A stretch of 6,751 nucleotides of DNA from CAIRNS01 sp049508565 (GCA_049508565.1 JBELAT010000122.1:1-6751); one strand, 5' to 3'; positions 1 through 5,883 are shown, counted from the stretch's first letter. Numbers and translations are program-made. The notes: generated by a model from the letters alone, not told the origin.

Positions 1-9
1 AGTGAAACT

Positions 10-564
10 ATGGATATCCAGGATCTGTCGAACGAGCAGATAAAAAAGGCAGCGCAGGGTGATGTGGCAGCCGAAGAAGCTCTTTATATGGCAGCGCACG
101 GTTTTGTCTATCATGTTGCTTTAGGTATGATAGGCAATGTTGATGACGCATACGAAGTGTCCCAGGAAACATTCATAAAGATTTTCGAGAACCTTGATCA
201 ATTTAAGTTTCAATCTTCATTGAAAACCTGGATATACCGTATCACGGTCAACACGGCACTCAACGCGCGCAAGAAGCAGCGCTCGCTTAATCATCGGCGT
301 GTTGCCTTTGATGAATCGGTTGAGTCGCTGCCCGATAACGCTGTTGAGAGACACTCGGTGGAAGCCGGCATGTCGGAGTCAGTACACATCCTGCTTAATT
401 CTCTGAGCCCCGACCAGCGTGCGTGCGTGGTGCTCAGAGATATGGAAGGTTTGCGGTATGATGAAATTGCGAAGGTACTGCATATCAATATTAATACAGT
501 CCGTTCACGGTTGAAACGCGCGCGGGAAAATTTGTTGCGCAAGGGGGAGAATTATGCAGTGTAA
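10..564 (+). CDS. ECF-family RNA polymerase sigma factor (sigma-70 family, RpoE-like)
   Basis: This is a 184-residue alternative sigma factor that would direct RNA polymerase to a small stress regulon. Region 2 spans about residues 22-88 and contains the core-binding and -10 recognition signature, DAYEVSQETFIKIFENL at 46-62 followed by SSLKTWIYRITVN at 69-81. Region 4 spans about 126-176 and holds LSPDQRACVVLRDMEGLRYDEIA and the recognition helix NTVRSRLKRARENLL (162-176). Regions 1.1 and 3 are absent, and the length is normal for ECF factors. The ATG at 10 is the first in frame with the region 2 fold. No good Shine-Dalgarno is visible in the nine bases available, so the promoter and any autoregulatory site lie outside the window. 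The 3' end overlaps the next gene by 11 bases, the usual sign of a coupled sigma/anti-sigma pair. The family is clear, but the ECF subgroup and regulon cannot be read here. Confidence 0.95.
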   Translation: MDIQDLSNEQIKKAAQGDVAAEEALYMAAHGFVYHVALGMIGNVDDAYEVSQETFIKIFENLDQFKFQSSLKTWIYRITVNTALNARKKQRSLNHRRVAFDESVESLPDNAVERHSVEAGMSESVHILLNSLSPDQRACVVLRDMEGLRYDEIAKVLHININTVRSRLKRARENLLRKGENYAV

Positions 565-1015
565 AGAAATTCGTAAACTTATCATGTTGGATTTCATTGA
601 TAATGAACTCGACGACGTCACCCGACAAACAGTCGAACGGCACCTTGCTGTGTGCAGTGAGTGCCGTACTGTTTTTGAATCATTATGTGTACGGGTTCAG
701 CAGATTAGAGAAGTTCCCGTTATGGATCCTCCCGCATCACTCTGGACTGATATTCTCCAGGAACAGGATCGCAGGCGGGAAGATAGAAGGAGTTTCAGTT
801 TCAATGATGTGTTATCACTGGTTCATGGTGGATGGGCATATAATGCAACCCTGATCATTTCTCTACTGGCGTGCATGTCAGTGGCGGGAATGTTTTGTAC
901 GGGTGCTATTCAGCACGCCAAACAGGCTACGGTTGTCAGTTGGGAAACGGGAGCGTTTAACGATATCCCTGGGGAACAGGTTGAAACGGCATATACTAAT
1001 TTGTTAGGAGGATAG
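554..1015 (+). CDS. Membrane-anchored zinc-finger (zf-HC2) anti-sigma factor
   Basis: A 153-residue predicted cognate anti-sigma factor. The N-terminus carries the zinc-binding anti-sigma motif: Cys3, then His30-x3-Cys34-x2-Cys37 (HLAVCSEC). Proteins of this type use that cytoplasmic helical domain to wrap the ECF sigma factor and hold it inactive. A linker rich in Arg and Asp (72-79, DRRREDRR) is followed by one hydrophobic membrane segment at about 97-119 and a short periplasmic tail of about 34 residues. The start overlaps the sigma gene by 11 bases, with a strong purine-rich ribosome site (AAGGGGGAG, 541-549) ending four bases before the ATG, so the two are probably translated together. 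Extra cysteines sit at 45, 107 and 115, the last two within the membrane segment. Identity rests on motif, topology and position. The partner assignment is inferred from adjacency. Confidence 0.9.
   Translation: MQCKEIRKLIMLDFIDNELDDVTRQTVERHLAVCSECRTVFESLCVRVQQIREVPVMDPPASLWTDILQEQDRRREDRRSFSFNDVLSLVHGGWAYNATLIISLLACMSVAGMFCTGAIQHAKQATVVSWETGAFNDIPGEQVETAYTNLLGG
1006..1011 (+). promoter_or_regulatory. Consensus Shine-Dalgarno AGGAGG
   Basis: AGGAGG lies inside the last codons of the anti-sigma gene, eight bases before the ATG at 1020. It is the strongest ribosome site in this cluster. It suggests the anchored periplasmic protein is made at least as abundantly as the sigma and anti-sigma factors. 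Confidence 0.8.
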
Positions 1016-1019
1016 TTGT

Positions 1020-1511
1020 ATGAAGAAAAAATCGATTATCGTATTAATGATCCTTTCGCTGGGCTTTAATGCAGGAGTTGTGGTTACTGTGTGTCACAAC
1101 TGGTTGAGACATAGAGCATTTGTGCGCAGCCCGCAGATGGAAGGCGAAAGACATAAAAAATATATGCAGAAGATGCTTCAATTGAGTGATGCTCAGGCAC
1201 AGACTATGCATAACGATTGGGAAACCATGCAGAAAGCTATAACCCCTGTTAAGCAGGAACTGGAAGCCAAGCGGGCCGCGTTATTTACTCTCATCGATTC
1301 GGGAACAGCCGATACTGCCACGATTGACAGAGCTGTCGGCGAAATCGTTCCCCTGCAGATGCAGCTTGAAAAAACTATCATCGAACATTCTCTTGCGTTT
1401 AGTAGAACCTTGACTCCTCAACAGCGTATACGATTTAAATCGCTGTTTCAAAAAGGTGCAAAAAGGTTGCCTCGCGGTCAGGGGTTTTTGTCGGGGAAAT
1501 TGGATTTTTAG
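1020..1511 (+). CDS. Membrane-anchored periplasmic Spy/CpxP/CnrX-like sensor protein (heavy-metal-resistance fold)
   Basis: A 163-residue protein. Residues 1-4 (MKKK) and a hydrophobic stretch at about 5-24 form an uncleaved anchor or signal. No small-residue cleavage site is evident, and a basic patch (RHR, 30-32) follows. The rest is predicted to be alpha-helical and exported. It has the two-motif layout of the Spy/CpxP/ZraP/CnrX superfamily: LSDAQ at 55-59 near the first helix and LTPQQRIRF at 131-139 near the last, with heptad-like helices between. Relatives are periplasmic chaperones or metal sensors, and CnrX controls an ECF sigma factor through its anti-sigma partner. It starts four bases after the anti-sigma stop, in the same operon, so a role as sensor or co-regulator of that pair is a reasonable inference. 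The His and Met residues (H45, M49, M52, M63, H64) could bind metal, but this is not demonstrated. No obvious terminator follows it. Confidence 0.78.
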   Translation: MKKKSIIVLMILSLGFNAGVVVTVCHNWLRHRAFVRSPQMEGERHKKYMQKMLQLSDAQAQTMHNDWETMQKAITPVKQELEAKRAALFTLIDSGTADTATIDRAVGEIVPLQMQLEKTIIEHSLAFSRTLTPQQRIRFKSLFQKGAKRLPRGQGFLSGKLDF

Positions 1512-1591
1512 TATCTAATAATGTATATTGTCACGACATGTTGTACCGTACGCCGACAACAACAGGCGCACCACGAGACGATCCGGAATTG

Positions 1592-1619
1592 TTGAAGCGG
1601 AAAAATAAAGAACAATAAT
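1592..1619 (+). promoter_or_regulatory. Possible sigma-70-type promoter before the second Spy-like gene
   Basis: TTGAAG (1592-1597) and AATAAT (1614-1619) are separated by 16 bases and match the -35 and -10 consensus at 4/6 and 5/6 positions. They could drive the gene starting at 1687 independently of the sigma operon. The region is AT-rich, so a chance match is quite possible. The rest of the 1512-1686 gap holds only a short imperfect palindrome (TGAGAGTCTCA, 1627-1637). Confidence 0.3.
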
Positions 1620-1671
1620 TTATCGATGAGAGTCTCAAAGTGATAAAAATGAGCCGGAAATGAAAAGTGTT

Positions 1672-1677
1672 GAGAGG
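1672..1677 (+). promoter_or_regulatory. Ribosome binding site deciding the start of the second Spy-like gene
   Basis: GAGAGG lies nine bases before the ATG at 1687. The alternative in-frame ATG at 1660 has no comparable purine-rich motif. This favours the 1687 start, which also gives a textbook signal peptide. Confidence 0.5.
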
Positions 1678-1686
1678 TTGCTCGCT

Positions 1687-2259
1687 ATGAATCGGTGGTG
1701 TATCGTTATAGCAGTGTTGATGGCAATTTTTGTTACCGATGTCCGGGCTGACGGGATGGGCAGCGGCAGTTTTGGCGGCCATAGTGGACACGGAAACTCT
1801 GGTGCCCAGCGGGGGACATCTTCAACACACCGGACGGAGCCTGATACTAATAATCTCAGGGAATTACTGACTTTTAAAACGGAGCTTGCCCTAACCGATG
1901 CACAGGTTGCGGCGATCAAGGACATACGGGAGAATACGATAAAAGAGTCGGCAGCAACTATGGATGCGATGCAGCCGTTACAGAAAAGTCTTGTCGTTTC
2001 ACTCAACCAAAGCCGGCCCGATTTCCCCGGTGCCCGCCAACATATCAAAGAAATAGCTGAAATACTGGCTCATGCACAGTTGATATCGGTAAACGCTTAC
2101 GAAAAAGCGTATAATCTTTTAACCGAACCGCAAAAAGATAAGCTGACGTATTTAAAAACAAAATTGAAGGAAGAACAAGAGAAAGCAAACACTGCCGCGC
2201 AAGATTCTCAGCCTGGACAGCCCGCCGCTCCTGCTACCAGTGATGCACCGCACGAATAA
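1687..2259 (+). CDS. Secreted Spy/CpxP-like (LTxxQ-type) periplasmic protein
   Basis: A 190-residue exported protein. With the start at 1687 the signal peptide is MNRWCIVIAVLMAIFVTDVRA, likely cleaved after Ala21. An in-frame ATG at 1660 would add nine residues but lacks a ribosome site. The mature N-terminus (22-45) is a flexible Gly/Ser segment with two histidines (GGHSGHGNSG, His32 and His35). The helical core carries both superfamily motifs, LALTDAQ at 67-73 and LTEPQKDKL at 145-153. The tail (about 162-190) is charged and then Gln/Pro/Ala-rich, so probably disordered. Relatives are periplasmic chaperones or metal-responsive stress proteins. It differs from the upstream anchored paralogue in being freely soluble after cleavage. 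It is probably part of the same response, either as an output or through read-through from the sigma operon. The Gly/His segment suggests metal binding, as inference only. Confidence 0.75.
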   Translation: MNRWCIVIAVLMAIFVTDVRADGMGSGSFGGHSGHGNSGAQRGTSSTHRTEPDTNNLRELLTFKTELALTDAQVAAIKDIRENTIKESAATMDAMQPLQKSLVVSLNQSRPDFPGARQHIKEIAEILAHAQLISVNAYEKAYNLLTEPQKDKLTYLKTKLKEEQEKANTAAQDSQPGQPAAPATSDAPHE

Positions 2260-2331
2260 AATGGTAGTTTGAAATATCCGTGTTACCTTCACTCACAACC
2301 TCAAGGACAGCCTGCTTAGGGAGCATCCACC

Positions 2332-2350
2332 ACTACTCTTTTTAAGTAGT
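2332..2350 (+). terminator. Weak hairpin downstream of the Spy-like gene
   Basis: ACTACT (2332-2337) and AGTAGT (2345-2350) form a perfect six-base-pair stem with a seven-base loop. A further CAC/GTG pairing lies outside a small internal bulge. The stem is AT-rich and only TTTCG follows, so as an intrinsic terminator it would be weak. Its place, about 70 bases after the stop codon, is right for ending the upstream unit. Confidence 0.25.
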
Positions 2351-2380
2351 TTCGTGCCAATATATCTTTTGCCCCCCCAT

Positions 2381-2402
2381 ACTCAATGATCTTTTTTTGA
2401 GT
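2381..2402 (+). terminator. Second weak hairpin, possible terminator or operator half-sites
   Basis: ACTCAA (2381-2386) and TTGAGT (2397-2402) are a perfect six-base inverted repeat with a ten-base T-rich loop, followed by TTGTTTTC. It could be a low-strength terminator. It could also be a DNA-binding site, because the same hexamer recurs at 2422 as the -35 element of the next promoter. Confidence 0.25.
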
Positions 2403-2436
2403 TGTTTTCTGAAATTAACAGTTGAGTTATTTCTTG
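2397..2436 (+). repeat. Imperfect 15-base direct repeat upstream of the kinase promoter
   Basis: TTGAGTTGTTTTCTG (2397-2411) and TTGAGTTATTTCTTG (2422-2436) match at 12 of 15 positions and are offset by 25 bases. The first seven bases are identical. The second copy supplies the probable -35 hexamer of the kinase promoter. This arrangement suits a regulator that overlaps or neighbours the polymerase site, but low complexity (T-rich) makes chance a real alternative. Confidence 0.4.
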
Positions 2437-2450
2437 CACATTAGTATAAT
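2422..2450 (+). promoter_or_regulatory. Sigma-70-type promoter for the hybrid histidine kinase
   Basis: TTGAGT (2422-2427) and a perfect TATAAT (2445-2450) are separated by exactly 17 bases. Transcription would begin near 2457, giving a leader of about 41 bases before the ATG at 2498, with AGGA (2489-2492) as ribosome site. This is the best promoter in the window. It indicates the kinase is transcribed separately from the sigma cluster, by the housekeeping sigma factor. Confidence 0.7.
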
Positions 2451-2497
2451 GATGCATACATAACAATGCTGTAAATGCAACAGTCATCAGGAAAACA

Positions 2498-4828
2498 ATG
2501 AGCGAGCAATTACAAGTTCTTATTATTGAAGATTCTGAAGATGACGCACGTCTTTTAGTTCACCGGTTGCATTCATCGGGACTCAAACCTTTATGGCAGC
2601 GCGTCGATGAGAAGGAATCATTACATAAGGCGCTGGACAAGCAGGTATGGGATGTTGTTTTGTGTGACTACTCGGTGCCGGGGCTCGATGCCATGGCATC
2701 ACTGACGACGGTCAAGCAAAAAGATTCCACGGTACCTTTTATTATTGTTTCGGGAGTGATCGTCGACGAAACAGCCGTTGAGATGCTCAAGGCTGGCGCG
2801 AACGATTACTTAAAGAAAGACCGCCTTGATCAGCTTGTTCCCGTCATTCAACGAGAAATGCGTAAGGCAGACTTTACCCGTGCATGCCGCCACGCGGAAA
2901 ATGCCGCCCTTGAAAGCGAAAAAAGATATAGAGAGATTTTTGAGCATACTGCAGACGCTATTTTCACTGTAGATGTCCTATCCAACAGATCGTTTGAATA
3001 TGACAGTTTTAATCCGGCCTGTGAAAAAGTACTTGGAATAAAAATATCAGAAGCACTCAACCAAAGGCCCGATGATTTATTTCCCTCCCCTGTAGCTGCG
3101 ACAATGAATGCCGATTTCCATCGTTGTGTACAATCCGCAAAACCCATCAGATGCAAAGAAGAACTCACTCTCCCCAACGGTTTTGTCATCATTGATATGA
3201 CACTTATTCCTGTTAAAGATAAGGACATGAAAATTGTCCGGATCGTTGGTGTCGCACATGATATCACCGAACGGACCACGATGGAGTTCGAGTTGAGCGA
3301 CACTAGAAAACAACTTGCTCTAACTGCCGCTGCGGTTCATATCGGGTTATGGGACTGGGATCTGCGAACACATAAAATGTATATTTCGCCGGAATGGAAA
3401 CGGCAGATGGGATATGCTGAATCGGAAATCTCCAATGAATACAGTTCGTGGGAACAATGCATTCATCCGGATGATCTTCCTGTCGTTTTATCTATGATGC
3501 GCGATAGTCTGCAGAGTAGCTCCCAGACACTTGTGCTGGAATGCCGTTTCCGCCATAAGAACGGTTCATATCGGTGGACCATGTCTCAATGGTCATATTT
3601 GCGAGATTCTCAGGGAACGCCCTATCGCGTTCTCGGCGTGGATATGGATATTACGGTGCGCAAGCAGCGCGAAGGAAATCTCCTTCAATCGCAGAAGATG
3701 GAAGCAATTGGGAAATTTGCCGGTGGTATTTCGCATGATTACAGTAATATTTTAACCATCATTATGGGGTTTACTGATACTGCGCTGACACGATGGGAAC
3801 ATAAACAGTATGACCAGATCCGCGATGAGTTGCGTGAGATAAAAAAAGCAGCACAAATGGGTGCTTCGCTCATGACGCAATTACAGGCATTCTGTCGCAC
3901 ACAACACTTGCGACCGGAGAAAATAGTTTTCAGCACGCTCATAGAAACCATGCAGAATATGCTCCAACGTCTTATCGGTGAAGATATACGGCTGGTCACT
4001 GGTCTGGCACCCGATTTAAACCCCGTTTTTGCTGATCGCAGCCAATGCGAACAGGTTATTATGAATTTGATGATTCGCGCCAAAGACGTTATGCCAAAAG
4101 GTGGAACGGTAACGATTACAACACGCAATGTGGTCTTAAAGGATACAGCCGTGCCGGAAATTCCTGAAGGCTATCCGGGAGAATGCGTCTGCATATCAGT
4201 TGCTGATACCGGCTCGGAGATGGACAAAGATATCATTGCGCATGTGTTCGAACCTTTTTCAAGCGACAGAGAGCCCGCTAAAGGCACCGGTTTTGGCATG
4301 GCGGCAAATTATGGTATTGTCCGCCAGCATAACGGGTGGATCCAGGTCTCAAGCGAACCCGGTAAGGGGTCCACGTTTAAAATATTCCTTCCCGCCTACC
4401 GGGAAAAAAATGAGAGCGTGGCGCCTGTAGCAGTTTCGCCGGTTACCAGTTCCACGGCTCACGGTGAAAGAATTCTGTTTGTGGAAGATGAGGATGTCAT
4501 CAGGATGCTTATTGCACGGCTGCTCCGTGAAAATAAGTACATCGTTTTTGATGCTTCTTCGGGTGAAGATGCGTTAGAAATATTTCAAAAAGAAAAGGGA
4601 GCTTTTGACCTGTTATTTACCGATTCAGTTCTTCCGGGAATCAATGGTGTTGCTCTGGCACAGCAGATTCTGGCCCTGGATTTTAGAATCAAAGTGCTCA
4701 TTACCAGTGGGTATCTCGACGATAAATCACAATGGGAGAGCATAAAAAAAGCGGGATACCATTTTCTTAAAAAACCCTGCGATCAAAAGGAATTGCTTGC
4801 CGCTGTCAGAGAATCAATTGTTCATTGA
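2498..4828 (+). CDS. Cytosolic hybrid histidine kinase, REC-PAS-PAS-HisKA-HATPase-REC, with degenerate ATP-binding motifs
   Basis: A 776-residue protein with no membrane segment. Residues 5-123 form a receiver domain: acidic Glu11/Asp12, phospho-acceptor Asp57 (LCDYSVPGLD), Ser85 and Lys107. PAS 1 is at about 139-263, ending GVAHDITER. PAS 2 is at about 270-390, with HPDD at 323-326 and ending GVDMDIT. The HisKA domain carries the phospho-acceptor His413 in GGISHDYSN; relatives usually read HDFNN. The ATPase domain runs about 510-633. Its G2 box is intact (GTGFGM, 596-601) and FEPF is present (584-587). However, the N-box reads NLMIRAKD (523-530), with Arg527 where the Mg2+-binding Asn normally sits, and the G1 box reads DTGSEM (570-575), with Glu574 for the second Gly. 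The C-terminal receiver (about 657-775) is intact: Glu663/Asp664, Asp709, Thr736, Lys759. The architecture is certain. Catalytic activity is doubtful. Its signal and its response-regulator partner are not visible, and no partner gene is adjacent. Confidence 0.93.
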   Translation: MSEQLQVLIIEDSEDDARLLVHRLHSSGLKPLWQRVDEKESLHKALDKQVWDVVLCDYSVPGLDAMASLTTVKQKDSTVPFIIVSGVIVDETAVEMLKAGANDYLKKDRLDQLVPVIQREMRKADFTRACRHAENAALESEKRYREIFEHTADAIFTVDVLSNRSFEYDSFNPACEKVLGIKISEALNQRPDDLFPSPVAATMNADFHRCVQSAKPIRCKEELTLPNGFVIIDMTLIPVKDKDMKIVRIVGVAHDITERTTMEFELSDTRKQLALTAAAVHIGLWDWDLRTHKMYISPEWKRQMGYAESEISNEYSSWEQCIHPDDLPVVLSMMRDSLQSSSQTLVLECRFRHKNGSYRWTMSQWSYLRDSQGTPYRVLGVDMDITVRKQREGNLLQSQKMEAIGKFAGGISHDYSNILTIIMGFTDTALTRWEHKQYDQIRDELREIKKAAQMGASLMTQLQAFCRTQHLRPEKIVFSTLIETMQNMLQRLIGEDIRLVTGLAPDLNPVFADRSQCEQVIMNLMIRAKDVMPKGGTVTITTRNVVLKDTAVPEIPEGYPGECVCISVADTGSEMDKDIIAHVFEPFSSDREPAKGTGFGMAANYGIVRQHNGWIQVSSEPGKGSTFKIFLPAYREKNESVAPVAVSPVTSSTAHGERILFVEDEDVIRMLIARLLRENKYIVFDASSGEDALEIFQKEKGAFDLLFTDSVLPGINGVALAQQILALDFRIKVLITSGYLDDKSQWESIKKAGYHFLKKPCDQKELLAAVRESIVH

Positions 4829-4953
4829 GCATCCTCCTTCTCACAAGCATAAAGGTACCCTGATTTACTATACTATCCTCTACAATCGAAACAATCAAAA
4901 AATAATTCTGCGCTTTTGTGACGCACGGTGAATGTGCAGAGAAAGAGACGTCC
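4829..4953 (+). promoter_or_regulatory. Intergenic leader before the ppnP operon; no convincing promoter
   Basis: These 125 bases should hold the promoter of the five-gene run that follows. Candidates are weak: TTGAGC (4825-4830) with CATAAA (4848-4853) at 17 bases, and TCTACA (4879-4884) with AATAAT (4901-4906) at 16 bases. A seven-pair stem with one G-U wobble (4907-4913 with 4934-4940) could form just before the ppnP ribosome site. No terminator hairpin follows the kinase gene, so read-through from it is possible. Confidence 0.25.
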
Positions 4954-5277
4954 ATGGCTTTAGAATCGAAAATAAAAAATGTGAGCATTGTAGTAAAGGC
5001 AAACGTGTATTTTGAAGGGAAGGTTGTCAGTCATACGGTTGAGCTTTCTGATGGTTCTAAAAAAACGCTCGGTTTCATTTATCCCGGTTCGTTTTGTTTC
5101 GATACGACGACAACGGAGCGCATGGATATTGTTGCCGGCTCGTGCCGGGTGCGGCTCAATGGTCACGATGATTATAAATCTTTTTCTGCCGGCGGCACGT
5201 TTGAGGTTCCCGCACACCAATCATTCGATATTACTGTTGAAAATGGTGTTGTTGAATATGTGTGTAGCTACCTATAA
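4954..5277 (+). CDS. ppnP: Pyrimidine/purine nucleoside phosphorylase PpnP (YaiE/DUF1255 family)
   Basis: A 107-residue small cupin-like protein. PpnP splits nucleosides with phosphate to give the free base and (deoxy)ribose-1-phosphate, with broad substrate range, in the cytosol. It matches the E. coli protein as I recall it over nearly its whole length: NVYFEGKV at 17-24, YPGSFCFDT at 43-51, then ERMDIVAGSCRVRL at 55-68, GGTFEVPAHQSFDITV at 80-95 and a C-terminal YVCSYL in place of YLCRYL. I chose the ATG at 4954, preceded by AAAGAGA (4942-4948). An in-frame GTG at 4918 would add 12 residues that the family does not need. Even so, this protein has about 12 more N-terminal residues than the 94-residue E. 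coli form. It is the first gene of a tight run, six bases before the next. Nucleotide salvage is the likely job. Confidence 0.9.
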   Translation: MALESKIKNVSIVVKANVYFEGKVVSHTVELSDGSKKTLGFIYPGSFCFDTTTTERMDIVAGSCRVRLNGHDDYKSFSAGGTFEVPAHQSFDITVENGVVEYVCSYL

Positions 5278-5283
5278 GCCTTT

Positions 5284-5883
5284 ATGGAAAACGGCCAGAA
5301 GTTTACCGGCGAGTCTTTTGAAAGCTATCAGTTTCCCGATACTCCCGTGAAGGGATGTCATTTTATTGATTGTAGTTTTCGTAATGCTCCGATGCAGGAA
5401 CTGAAAACTGCCGGATGCGTTTTTTCCTCATGTGACTTTACCCGTGCCCACATGAACGGCTCTTCTCACGAAAGCTCGGCTTTCACCAACTGCCGCTTTG
5501 TCAAAACCAATCTGTTTGCGTCTACATTTACTAATTGCAAACTGACCGGATCGACGTTCAGGGAAGTAGCCATCAGCGGCATGACGATCATTGAGGGAGA
5601 TTGGTCCTACGTAAGTTTGCGCCATACCATGCTTAAAGGGTTTGATCTTCATAACGTCATTTTCAGGGAAGCTGATTTGTACGGTTGCGATCTTGAAAAG
5701 GTTAATTTTCAGGGAGCGGACCTAACGAACGCGGTTATACAGCAATCAAAGCTGGCTGGCGCCGATTTGCGCGGATCGGTGGTTGATGGGGTTGATTTTA
5801 GAAACATAGATCTCACCGGAGTTCATGTCGGTGTTGCGCAAGCGCTTGTCATTGTGCATTCCTATGGCCTACTCATAGAATGA
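5284..5883 (+). CDS. Pentapeptide-repeat protein (right-handed quadrilateral beta-helix)
   Basis: A 199-residue protein made almost entirely of pentapeptide repeats. The central large residue recurs every five positions without a break from Phe7 to Val182, about 36 units or nine coils. Only Thr42 and His62 fall outside the usual hydrophobic set. Repeats near the consensus include CDFTR, ADLYG, ADLTN and ADLRG. A C-terminal segment (183-199, ending SYGLLIE) looks like the capping/dimerisation helix of Qnr and MfpA. Seven cysteines (25, 30, 45, 50, 70, 85, 135) all sit two residues before a central position, pointing inward. The charge is mildly acidic (22 Asp/Glu against 16 Lys/Arg). Family members include DNA mimics that protect or inhibit gyrase, but many have no known role and nothing here proves a gyrase target. 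No strong ribosome site is seen. It starts six bases after ppnP and overlaps the next gene by four, so translation is probably coupled. Confidence 0.9.
   Translation: MENGQKFTGESFESYQFPDTPVKGCHFIDCSFRNAPMQELKTAGCVFSSCDFTRAHMNGSSHESSAFTNCRFVKTNLFASTFTNCKLTGSTFREVAISGMTIIEGDWSYVSLRHTMLKGFDLHNVIFREADLYGCDLEKVNFQGADLTNAVIQQSKLAGADLRGSVVDGVDFRNIDLTGVHVGVAQALVIVHSYGLLIE

Noticed and set aside
1538..1618. A 26-codon + strand open frame between the two Spy-like genes
   Set aside because: It has no ribosome site and no recognisable motif. Its length is within chance expectation for a gap of this size.
1635..2048. A 137-codon open frame on the - strand opposite the secreted Spy-like gene
   Set aside because: The + strand protein has a signal peptide and both family motifs. 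The antisense product shows no recognisable family.
2371..2398. Runs of seven C and seven T in the gap before the kinase, considered as a phase-variation tract
   Set aside because: The runs are short, lie upstream of the core promoter elements and outside any coding frame, and do not sit in the -35/-10 spacer where length changes would switch expression.
3739..4128. A 129-codon open frame on the - strand inside the kinase gene
   Set aside because: It lies opposite the HisKA/ATPase region, whose + strand product is a clear family member. The antisense product has no recognisable domain and no ribosome site context, so it is a shadow of the coding strand.
4907..4940. Possible riboswitch or attenuator before ppnP
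   Set aside because: The stem is only seven pairs with a wobble and a 20-base loop, and shorter competing pairings exist (GCAC with GTGC). No known riboswitch core is recognisable.
4918..4953. GTG start that would lengthen PpnP by 12 residues
   Set aside because: No Shine-Dalgarno precedes it, the added residues are outside the family fold, and the ATG at 4954 has a purine-rich site at the right distance.
5284..5883. Calling the pentapeptide protein a Qnr quinolone-resistance determinant
   Set aside because: The fold and C-terminal helix are similar, but the loops typical of Qnr are absent and the repeat fold alone does not predict a gyrase target.
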